Positions 12,023 through 22,545 of a stretch of 64,000 bases of DNA are shown here, in pieces. Location of the stretch: contig CAXKVV010002149.1 of NCBI GenBank assembly GCA_964058805.1, forward strand, positions 434,001-498,000, read 5' to 3'. The notes under the pieces are model-generated. The model made no database searches. It was not told where the DNA came from and saw only the letters and a list, made by a program, of their open reading frames with translations. This DNA comes from Schoenoplectus triqueter (lineage: Eukaryota; Streptophyta; Magnoliopsida; Poales; Cyperaceae). Within the stretch, counting starts at the first letter, position 1, and each line of letters begins with the position of its first letter. The translations under genes were made by a program, and so were the position numbers.

Positions 12023-15000
12023 ACTTGTTTTCAGCGGTGCCTAGTGCGTCGGGTCCCGTTTTCACGTTTTGCGCGCCTGGACTCGTATTTGGCGGTTCCG
12101 AGGGCGTCGGGTCCCGTTTTCATATTTTGCGCCGCCCGACTCGTATTCGGCGGTTCTGAGGGCGTCGGGTCCCTTTTCATGTTTTGCATGCCCGGACTCC
12201 TTTTCGTCCGAACCGAGGGCGTCGGGTCCCGTTTTCATGTTTTGCGCGCCTGAACTCGTTTTCGGCGGTACCAACGGCGTCGGGTCCCGTTTTCATGTTT
12301 TGCGCGCCCAGACTCGTATTCGGCGGTTCCGAGGGCGTCGGGTCCCTTTTTCATGTTTTGCGTGCCCGGACTCGTTTTCATCGGTACCGTGGGCGTCGGG
12401 TCCCGTTTTCATGTTTTGCGCGCCCAGACACATTTTCGACGGTACCGAGGGAGCCAGGTCCCGTTTTCATGTGTTGCGCGCACGGACTCGTTTTCGACGG
12501 TACCGAGTTCGTCAGGTCTCGTTTTCATGTTTTGCGCCCCCGGACTCATGTTCGGCGGTATGGAGGGCGTCGGGTCATGTTTTCATGTTTTGCGCGCCAG
12601 GACTCATTTTCGTCCAAGTCGTGGGCGTCGGGTCCCGTTTTCATCTTTTGCGCGCCTAGACTCGTTTTCGGCGGTTCCGAGGGCGTCGGGTCCCGTTTCA
12701 TATTTTGCGCGTCCAGACTCGTTTTCTGCGGTACCGAGGTCGTCGGGTCTCGTTTTCATATTCTGCGCCCGGAATCGTTTTAGGCCGTGCCGAGGGCGTC
12801 GGGTCCCGTTTTCATGTATTGCGCGCACCGACTCATTTTCGGCGGTATCGAGGGTGTCAGGTACTGTTTTCATGTTTTGCGCGCCCAGACTCATTTTCGG
12901 CGGTTCCGAGGGCGTCGGGTGCCGTTTTCATGCTATGCGCGCCCGGACTCATTTTCGGACGTACCGAGGGCGTCAGGTCCCGTTTTCATGTTTTGCGCGC
13001 CCGAACTCGTTTTCGGCCGTCCCGTTTTCATGTTTTCCCCTCCCGGACATGTTTTTTGGAGTACTGAGTGCGTTGGGTCCCGTTTTCATGTTTTGCGCGC
13101 CAGGACCCATTTTCGGCGGATCCGAGGGCGTCGGGTACTGTTTTCATGTTTTGCGCTTCCGGACTCGTTTTCTGTGGTACCGATGGCGTCGGGTCCCGTT
13201 TTCTTATTTTCCGCTCCCGGACATGTTTTTGGGAGTACCGACGGCGTCAGGTCCCGTTTTCATGTTTTGCTCGCCCGGATTCGTTTTCAGCGGTGCCGAG
13301 TGCGTCGGGTCTCGTTTTCATGTTTTGCGCGCCTGGACTCGTTTTCGGCGGTTCCGAGGGCGTCGGGTCCCGTTTCCATGTTTTACGCGCCAGGACTCGT
13401 TTTCGTCCGTACCGAGGGCGTCGGGTCCCGTTTTCTTTTTTTGCGCGCCCGGACTCATTTTCGTCGGTTCCGAGGGCGTCGGGTCCCGTTTTCATGTTTT
13501 GCGCGCCCATACTCGTTTTTGGCAGTACCAAGGGCGTCGGGTCCCGTTTTCATGTTTTCCGCTCCCGGATATGTTTTTGGGAGTACCGAGGGCGTCAGGT
13601 CCCTTTTTCAAGTTTTGCGCCCCCGGACTCATTTTCGGCGGTACCGAGGGCGTCGGGTCTTGTCTTCTTATTTTCCGAGGACATGTATTTGGGAGTACCG
13701 ACGGCATCGGGTCCTGTTTTCATGTTTTGCTCGCCCGGATTCGTTTTCCGCAGTGCCGAGTGCGTCGGGTCTCATTTTCATGGTTTGCGCGCCCAGACTC
13801 GTTTTCGGCAGTACCGAGGGCGTCGGGTCCCGTTTTCATGTTTTCCGCTCCCGGACATGTTTTTGGGAGTACCGAGGGCGTCGGGTCCCTTTTTCAAGTT
13901 TTGCGCCCCGGACTAATTTTCGGCGGTACCGAGGGCGTCGGGTCCTGTTTTCATGTTTTACTCGCCCGGACTCGTTTTCGGCGGTACCGACGGCGTCGGG
14001 TCCCGTTTCCATGTTTTGCGCGCCCGGACTCGTTTTCGACGGTACCGAGGGCGTCGGGTCCTGTTTTCATGTTTTGCGCGCCCGGACTCGTTTTCGACGG
14101 TACCGAGGGCGTCGGGTCCCGTTTTCATGTTTTGCGCTTCCGAACTCGTTTTCGTCAGTACCGAGGGCTTCAGGTGCCCGATTTCATGTTTTGTGCGCCC
14201 AGACTCGTTTTCGGTGGTTCCGAGGGCGTCGGGTACCGTTTTCATGTTTTGCGCGCTCAGACTCGTTTTCGGCGGTTCCGAGGGCGTCAGGTCCCATTTT
14301 CATGTTTTGCGCGCCCCGACTCGTTTTCGGCGGTTCAGAGGGCGTCGGGTCCCTTTTTCATGTTTTGCGCGCCCGGACTCATTTTCGGCGGTACCGAGGG
14401 CGTCGTCTCCCATTTTCATGTTTTCCGCTCCCGGACATGTTTTTGGGAGTACCAAGGGCGTCGGGTCCCGTTTTCATGTTTTGCTCGCCCGGACTCGTTT
14501 TCGGCGATACCGACGGCGTCGCCGTTTTCATGTTTTGCTCGCCCGGATTCGTTTTCGGTGGTACCGAGGTCGTCGGGTCCCGTTTCCATGTTTTGCGCGC
14601 CCGGACTCATTTTCAGCGATACCGAGGGCGTCGTTTCCCGTTTGCATGTTTTGCGCCTCCAGACTCATTTTCGGCGGTACCGAGGGCGTCGGGTCCCGTT
14701 TTCATGTTTTTTGCCCCAGGACTCGTTTTTCGTGGTGTCGAGGGCGTCGTGTCTCGTTTTCATGTTTTGCGCGCCCGGACTCGTTTTCGGTTGTTCCGAG
14801 GGCGTCGGGTCCCGTTTTCATGTGTTGCGCGCCCGGACTCGTTTTCGGCGGTTCCGTGGGCGTCGGGTACCATTTTCATGTTTTGTGCGACTGGACTAGT
14901 TTTCGGCGGTATCGAGGGTGTCGGGTACCTTTTCATGTTTTCCGCGCCCGGACTCGTTTTCGGGCGTGTCGAGTGCGTCGGGTCCCGTTTTGATGTTTTG

Positions 15001-15590
15001 CGAACCCAAACTCGTTTTCGGCGGTTCCGAGGGCGTCGGGTCTCGTTTTCATGTTTTGCGCGCCCGGACTCATTTTCATCGGTACCGAGGGCGTCGGGTC
15101 CCGTTTTCATGTTTTGCGCGCCCGGACACATTTTCGGAGGTAACGAGGGAGTCCGGTCCCGTTTTCACGTTTTGCGCGCCCGGACTCGTTTTCGGCGGTA
15201 CCGAGGTCGTCAGGTCCCGTTTTCATGTTTTGCGCGTCCAGACTCGTGGGTTCCCGTTTTCATATTTTGCGCCCGGACTCGTTTTTGGCCGTGCCGAGGG
15301 CATCGGGTCCCGTTTTCATGTATTGTGCGCACGGACTCGTTTTCGACGGTATCGAGGGTGTCGGGTCTTATTTTCATGTTTTGCGGGCCCGGACTCGTTT
15401 TCAGCGGTTCCGAGGGCGTCGGGTGCCGTTTTCATGCTATGCGCGCCCGGACTCGTTTTCGGAGGTACCGAGGGCGTCAGGTCCCGTTTTCATGTTTTGC
15501 GTGCCCGAATTCGTTTTCGGCCGTCACGTTTTCATTTTTTCCGCTCCCGGACATGTTTTTTGGAGTACTGAGTGTGTCGGGTCCCGTTTT
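12023..15590 (+). repeat. Higher-order unit 4, decaying at its right end
   Basis: Near-identical to unit 3 up to about 14,870. It then follows the longer unit-1 version (the block with GCGACTGGACTAGTTTTCGG). From about 15,250 to 15,590 it still matches the order of unit 1 (3,460-3,760) but with visibly more substitutions. Beyond this I can no longer follow the kb-scale order. Confidence 0.75.
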
Positions 15591-18500
15591 CATGTTTTGC
15601 GCGCCCGGACTCGTTTTCGACTGTACCGAGGGCGTCGGGTCCCTTTTTCACGTTTTGCACTCCCGGACTCGTTTTCGGCGGTACCGAGGGCGTCGGGTCT
15701 CTTTTGATGTTTTGCGCTACCGAACTCATTTTCGGCGGTACTTAGGGCGTCGGGTACCGTTTCCATGTTTTGCGCGCCCGGACTCATTTTCGGCGGTGCC
15801 GAGTGCGTCGGGTCCAGTTTTCATGTTTTGCCCGCCCGGACTCGTTTTCGACGGTTCCGAGGGCGTCGGGTGTCGTTTCATTATATGCCCGTCCGGACTC
15901 GTTTTCGACGGTACCGAGTGCGTCGGGCCCCGTTTTCATGTTTTACGCGCCCCGACTCGTTTTCGGTCGTGCCGAGGGCGTCGGGTCCCGTTTTCATGTT
16001 TTTCTTGCCCGGACTCGTTTTCGGCGGTACCAAGGGTGTCGGGTCCCGTTTTCATGTTTTGCGCGCCCAGACTCGCTTTCGAAGGTACCGAGGGCGTCGG
16101 TTCCCGTTTTCATGTTTTGCGCCCCTGGACTCGTTTTCGGCGGTACCTAGGGCCTCGGGTCCCGTTTTCATCTTTTGCGCGCCCAGAATCGTTTTCATCG
16201 GTAACGAGGACGTCGGGTCCAGTTTTCATGTTTTGCGCGCCCGGACTCATTTTCGGCAGTTCCGAGGGCGCCGGGTCCCGTTTTCATGTTTTGCGCGCCC
16301 GGACTCGTTTTCGGCAGTTCCGAGGGTGTCGGGTCCCGTTTTCATGTATTGCGCGCCCGGAATCGTTTTCGACGGTACCGAGGTCATTAGGTCCCATTTT
16401 CACGTTTGCGCCCCAGGACTCGTTTTCGACGGTACCGAGGGCGTCGGGTCCCTTTTTCACGTTTTGCGCGCCATGACTCTTTTTCGACGGTACCGAGGTC
16501 GTCGGGTCCCTTTTACACGTTTTGCGCTCCCAGACTCGTTTTCGGCGGTACCGAGGGCGTCGGGTCTCTTTTCATTTTTTGCGCACCCGAACTCATTTTC
16601 AGCGATACCGAGGGCGTCGGGACCCGTTTCCTTTTTTTGCGCGCCCGGACTCGTTTTCGGCGGTACCGAGGGCGTCGGGTCCCTTTTTCATGTCTTAGGA
16701 GTACTGAGGGCGGCGGGTCCCGTTTTCATGTTTTGCGCGCCCGGACTCATTTTCGACAGTTCCGAGGGCGTCGGGTGCCGTTTTCATTACATGTGCGCCC
16801 GGACTCGTTTTCGACGGTACCGAGGGAGTCGGGTCCTGTTTTCATGTTTTGCTCGCCCGGACTCGTTTTCGGCGGTACTGACGGCGTCGGGTCCCGTTTT
16901 CATGTTTTGCGCGCCCGGACTTATTTTCGACCGTACCGAGCGCGTCGGGTCCCGTTTTCATGTTTTGCGCGCCCGGACTCGCTTTCGAAGGTACCGAGGG
17001 CGTCGGTTCCCGTTTTCATATTTTGCACCCCCGGACTCGTTTTCGACGGTAACAAGGGCGTGGGGTCCCGTTTTCATATTTTGCGCGCCCGGAATCGTTT
17101 CCGTCGGTAACGAGGGTGTCTGGTCCCGTTTTCATGTTTTGCACGCCCGGACTCATTTTCGGCCGTTCCGAGGGCGTCCGGTCCCATTTTCAACTTTTGC
17201 GCGCCCGGACTCGTTTTCGGCGGTTCTGAGGGTGTCGGGTCCCGTTTTCGACGGTACCGAGTGCGTCAGGTCCCGTTTTCATGTTTTCCGCACCCGGACA
17301 TGTCTTTTAGCGGTACCGAGGGCGTCGGGTCCCGTTTTCATGTTTTGCGCGCCAGGGCTCATTTTCGGCGGTACCGAGGGCGTCGGGTGCCGTTTTCATT
17401 ATATGCGCGCCCGGACTCGTTTTCGACGGTACCGAGTGCGTCGGGCCCCGTTTTCATATGTTACGAGCCCGGACTCGTTTTCGACAGTACCGAGGGCGTC
17501 GTGTCCCGTTTTCAAGTTTTGCGCGCCCGGACTCGATTTCGGCGGTTCCGAGGGTGTCGGGTCCCGTTTTCATGTTTTGTGCGCCCGGACTCATTTTCGA
17601 CCGTACCGAGGGATTCGGGTCCCGTTTTCATGTTTTGCGCGCCCGAACTCGCTTTTGAAGGTTCCTAGGGCGTCGGTTCCCGTTTTCATGTTTGTGCCCC
17701 CAGACTCGTGCTCGCCCGGACTCATTTCCGGCGGTACCGACGGCGTCGGGTCCCGTTTTCATGTTTTCCGCTTCCGGACATGTTTTCGACGTTACCGAGG
17801 GCGTCGGGTCCCATTTTCACGTTTTGCGCGTCCAGACTCATTTTCGACGTTACCGAGGGCGTCGGGTCCCATTTTCACGTTTTGCGCTCCTGGACTCGTT
17901 TTCGGCGGTACCGAGGGCATCGGGTCTCTTTTCATGTTTTGTGCTCCCAAACTCATTTTCGGCGGTACCGAGGGCGTCCGGTCCAGTTTCCATGTTTTGC
18001 GCGCTCGGACTAGTTTTCGGCGGTGCCGAGTGCGTCGGGTCCCGTTTTCATGTTTTGCGCGCCCGGACTCGTTTTCGACGGTACCGAGGGCGTCGGGTCC
18101 CATTTTCATATTTTACGCGCCCACACTCGTTTTCGGCGGTACCGAGGGCGTCGGGTCCCATTTTCATATTTTACGCGCCCACACTCGTTTTCGGCGGTAC
18201 CGACGGCGTCGGGTCCTGTTTTCATGTTTTACGTTCCCGGACTCATTTTCGACGGTACCGAGGGCGTCGGGTCCCAATTTCATATTTTACGCGCCCACAC
18301 TCGTTTTCGGCGGTACCGCCGTCTGGTCCCGTTTTCATGTTTTGCGCGCCCGGACCCATTTTCGACCGTACCGAGGGCGTCAGGTCCCGTTTTCATGTTT
18401 TGCGCGCCCGGACTTGCTTTCGAAGGTACCGAGGGCGTTGGTTCCCGTTTTCATATTTTGCGCCCCCGGACTCGTTTTCGGCGGTTCCGAGGGCGTCAGG

Positions 18501-21500
18501 TCCCGTTTTCAAGTTTTGCGCGCCCGGACTCGATTTCGGCGGTTCCGAGGGTGTCGGGTCCCGTTTTCATGTTTTGCGTGCCCGGACTCATTTTCGGCGG
18601 TACCGAGGGCGTCGGGTCCCGTTTTCATGTTTTACGATCCCGAACTCGTTTTCAGCGGTGCCGAGTGCGTCAGGTCCCGTTTTCATGTTTTGCCCACACA
18701 GACTCGTTTTCGGCGGTTCCGAGGGCGTCGGGTGCCGTTTTCATTATATGCGCGCCCGGACTCGTTTTCGACGGTACTGAGTGCGTCGGGCCCCGTTTTC
18801 ATCTTTTACGCGCTCGGACTCGTTTTTGACCGTGTCGAGGGCGTCGGGTCCCGTTTTCATATTTTGCGAGCCCGGAATCGTTTTCGCCGTTAACGAGGAC
18901 GTCGGATCCCATTTTCATGTTTTGCGCGCCCGAACTCGTTTTCGGCGGTTCCGAGGGCGTCGGGTCCCGTTTTCATGTTTTTCGCGCCCGGACTCATTTT
19001 CGGCAGTTCCGAGGGTGTCGGGTCCCGTTTTCATGTTTTGTGCGCCCGGACTCGTTTTCGGCGGTACCGACGGCGTCGGGTCCCGTTTTCATGATTTCCG
19101 CTCCCGGACATGTTTTTGGGGGTACCAAGGGCGTCGGGTCCCGTTTTCATGTTCTGCTCGCCCAGACTCGTTTTCGGCGATACCGACGGCGTCGGGTCCC
19201 GTTTTCATGTTTTGCGCGTCCAGACTCGTTTTCGACGGTACCGAGGGCGTCGGGTCCCTTTTTCACGTTTTGCGCTCCCGGACTCGTTTTCGGCGGTACC
19301 GAGGGTGTCGGGTCTCTTTTCATGTTTTGCGCTCCGGAACTCATTTTCAACGGTACCGAGGGCGTCAAGTCCCGTTTCCATGTTTTGCGCGCCCGGACTC
19401 GTTTTCGGCGGTACCGAGGGCGTCGGGTCCCGTTTTCATATTTTACGATCCCGGACTCATTTTCAGCGGTGCCGAGTGCGTCGGGTCCCGTTTTCATGTT
19501 TTGCGCGCCCGGACTCATTTTCGGCGGTTCCGAGGGCGTCGGGTGCCGTTTTCATTACATGCGCACCCGGACTCGTTTTCGACGGTACCGAGGGCGTCGG
19601 GACCCGTTTTCATGTTTTACGCGCCCGGACTCATTTTCGACCGTGCCGAGGGCGTCGGGTCCCGTTTTCATGTTTTACTCGCCCAGACTCGTTTTCGGCG
19701 GTACCGACGGCGTCGGGTCCCGTTTTCATGTTTTGCGCGCCCGGACACATTTTCGACCGTACCGAGGGCGTCGGGTCCCGTTTTCATGTTTTGCGCGCCC
19801 GGACTCATTTTCGGCGGTACCGAGGGTGTCGTTTCCCGTTTTCAAGTTTTGTGCCCCAGGACTCGTTTTCCGTGGTGCCGAGGGCGTCGTGTCTCGTTTT
19901 CATGTTTTGCGCGCCCGGACTCGTTTTCGGCGGTTCCGAGGGCGTCAGGTATCGTTTTCATGTTTTGTGCGCCCAGACTAGGTTTAGACCGTGCCGAGGG
20001 CGTCGGGTTCCGTTTTCGGCGGTATCGAGGGTGTCGGGTCCCTTTTCATGTTTTGCGCGCTCATTTTCGGCGGTACCGAGGGCGTCGGGTCCCGTTTTCA
20101 TGTTTTGCGCGCTCGGACTCATTTTTGGCGGTACCGAGGTCGTCAGCTCCTGTTTTCACGTTTTGCACGTCCGAACTCATTTTCGGCGGTATCGAAGGTG
20201 TCGGGTCCCGTTTGCATGTTTTCGCTCCCGGACACGTTTTCGGCGGTGCGAAGGGCATCGGGTCTCGTTTTAATGTTTTGCGCGCCCGAACTCATTTTCG
20301 GCGGTACTTAGGGCGTCGGGTCCTGTTTTCATGTTTTGCGCTCTCGGACTCGTTTTCGGCTGTTCCGAGGGCGTCGAGTCCCGTTTTCATGTTTTGCGTC
20401 CCCGCACTCGTTTTCGGCAGTATAGAGGGCGTCGGTTCCCGTTTTCATGTTTTGCGCTCCCGGACTCATTTGAATTTTTGACGGTGTCGAGGTCGTCGGG
20501 TCCCTATTTCATGATTTGCTCTCCCGGACTCATTTTTGGCGGTACCGAGGGCGTTGGGTCCCGTATTAATGTTTTGCGCGCCCGAACTTGTTTTCGGCAG
20601 TACCGAGGGCGTCGAGTCACGTTTCCATGTTTTGCGCTCCCGGACTTATTTTCGGCGGTACCGAGGACGTCGGGTCCCATTTTCATGTTTTGCGCGCCCG
20701 AATTCGTTTTCGGCGGTACCGAGGGCGTCGGCTCCCGTTTTCATGTTTTGCACGCCCGGACTCATTTTCGGCGGTACCGAGGGCGTCGGGTCCCGTTTTC
20801 TTGTTTTACGCTCCCGGACACGTTTTCGACGATGCGGAGGGCGTCGGGTCTCGTTTTAATGTTTTGTGCACCCGGACTCGTTTTTGGCGGTACCGAGGGC
20901 GTCGGGTCCCATTTTCATATTTTGCGCTCCTAGACTCTTTTTCAGCGGGACCTAGGGCGTCAGGTCCCGTTTTCATGTTTTGCGCGCCCGGACTCGTTTT
21001 CGGCGGCACCGGGAGTGGCGGGTCCCTTTTTCATGTTTTGCGCTCCCGTACTCATTTTCGACGGTACCGGGTGCGACGTGTCCCGTTTTCATGTTTTGCA
21101 ATCCCACACTCATTTTTTGCGGTACCGAGGGCGTCGAGTCCCGTTTTAATGATTTGCACGCACAGATTCATTTTCGGCGGTACAGAGGGCGTCGGGTCCC
21201 GTTTTCATGTTTTGCGCTCCCAGACTTGTTTTCGGAGGTACCGAGGGCATCGGGTCCAGTTTTTATGTTTTGCGCTCCCATACTTGTTTCCCGAGGTACC
21301 GAGGGCATCGGGTCCCGATTTCTTGTGTTTCGCTCCCGGACTCGTTTTCGACGGTAACGAGGGCATCAGGTCTCGTTTTCTTGTTTTGTGCGTCCGGACT
21401 CATTTTCGGCGGTACCGAGGGCGTCGGCTCCCGTTTTCATGTTTTGCACGCTTGAACTCGTTTTCGGCGGTACCGACGGCGTCGGGTCCCGTTTTCATGT

Positions 21501-21636
21501 TTTCGCTCCCGGATACGTTTTCGGCGGTGCGGAGGGCGTCGGGTCCCGTTTTAATGTTTTGCGTGCCGGACTCATTTTCGGCGGTACCGAGAGTGTTGGG
21601 TCCCGTTTTAATGTTTTGCGCTCCCGGACTCGTTTT
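15591..21636 (+). repeat. Diverged monomer tail at array edge
   Basis: The same 58-bp monomers in the same orientation, but more different from one another and without a kb-scale repeat that I can follow. Variant GCGCTCCCGG replaces GCGCGCCCGG in many monomers toward the edge, and small indels become common after 19.8 kb. This is the pattern expected of old monomers at a satellite border, where homogenisation by unequal exchange is weaker. Confidence 0.8.
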
Positions 21637-21849
21637 GGATCATGATAACATAATTTATGTTTGGAGTTCACTAGAGGATCACGGCCATAAAGTAAAAATT
21701 CTAACATGGAAATGAATGTAAGTTATTCTGTTTGGATATGAATATAAGTTATTAATGAAGTATTAAAATAATATTGGTTCGATAACCATTGTTAAATTTG
21801 ATCCACAACAGTTATCAAATAGATCTTTTGTTATAGTGTCTGGATAAAT

Positions 21850-22545
21850 GCATGCCGCTTTTGATGGTTGGTGGAAATAGAATACTTCATCCAAGAGGTA
21901 AGTTTCTAAGCGTTCGTATTTCTTCATAATTTTTTATGAAGTGTCCTCTTTACTTCAGTAAAACTAATAATGACACTGGTGCAATTGATCATGCGGTTTG
22001 AGTATGCTGGCCTGATTTTGATGCTTGCTGATGTAAGTATGAATTATGGAAAAAGCAGCAATTGCTAGTGCTTGCTGTGTTCATTTGATGTTGATGCATA
22101 TGCCTTGTCTAAAGATCCAACTACATATAAATATTCCCTGTCAAACTTTAAGTATGTTGGCAAAATTGTCAGTCACAGACTCACAGTTAATATTTATTTT
22201 TCTGGGAAGATTACAAAATGACAAAAATATTGAAGTTTGTCAAACTATTAAAACTGACATCTTTTCTTCATCAACAGAAGCTATGATGTTCTTGTAGAAG
22301 CATATCCCGACCTAAACTGCAATCACAATATTAATTCTGCCCCATTTGAAAATAAACGAAAATTAACAAAACAGTCGCAAGTTGCCTAAATTTTGAAATT
22401 TGAAAAACCTAAATGTTTTCCTAAAATAGAATTACTAAAAGAAGATATGAAACCAGACGAATTGGTAGCCATAGGATATGATAAAATTATTCTTAACCGT
22501 TTGATTAAGAATATTTTGGACATTAAATTGGTTTGAAGAAAATGA
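21850..22545 (+). pseudogene. Possible decayed exon cluster, function unknown
   Basis: Just outside the satellite are short stretches that look like relics of exons. The clearest starts after a polypyrimidine/CAG site near 22,277 and reads in frame YDVLVEAYPDLN, then a lysine-rich stretch ending KLTKQSQVA, a TAA stop, then KPKCFPKIELLKEDMKPDEL and a further hydrophobic stretch to a TGA near 22,537. Upstream, 21,858-21,898 could encode MPLLMVGGNRILHPR before a GTAAGT donor-like site. In-frame stops interrupt the frame. I do not recognise the family. It may be a gene remnant or chance, and the call is weak. Confidence 0.3.

Larger units (their letters stand above)
1..21636 (+). repeat. 58-bp CpG-rich satellite array
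   Basis: A continuous head-to-tail array with a period of 58 bp; for example, counting from one GGGTCCCG to the next near 18.05 kb gives exactly 58. Landmarks of a monomer in order are GGGTCCCGTTTTCATG, TTTTGCGCGCCCGGACTC, GTTTTCGGCGGTACCGAG and GGCGTC. All copies share one orientation. A monomer carries about ten CpG sites, unlike the AT-rich DNA that follows. Length divided by 58 gives about 370 monomers. The array continues past the left edge and ends abruptly at about 21,636, where a last GACTCGTTTTGGA is followed by unique AT-rich DNA. No telomere motif or rRNA is present. Long open forward frames (up to about 1,200 codons) cross it because the consensus has no TAA, TAG or TGA on this strand. 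They are not annotated as genes. Confidence 0.97.

Noticed and set aside
1..21636. Telomeric or ribosomal DNA as explanation for the GC-rich array
   Set aside because: No TTTAGGG-type telomere repeat, no rRNA-like sequence, and a strict 58-bp period unlike rDNA spacer organisation.
149..21715. Dozens of long overlapping open frames, including 755, 998, 1,017 and 1,229 codons
   Set aside because: They follow from a 58-bp monomer lacking stop codons on the plus strand. They overlap in all frames, have no splice or start context and mirror the satellite period.
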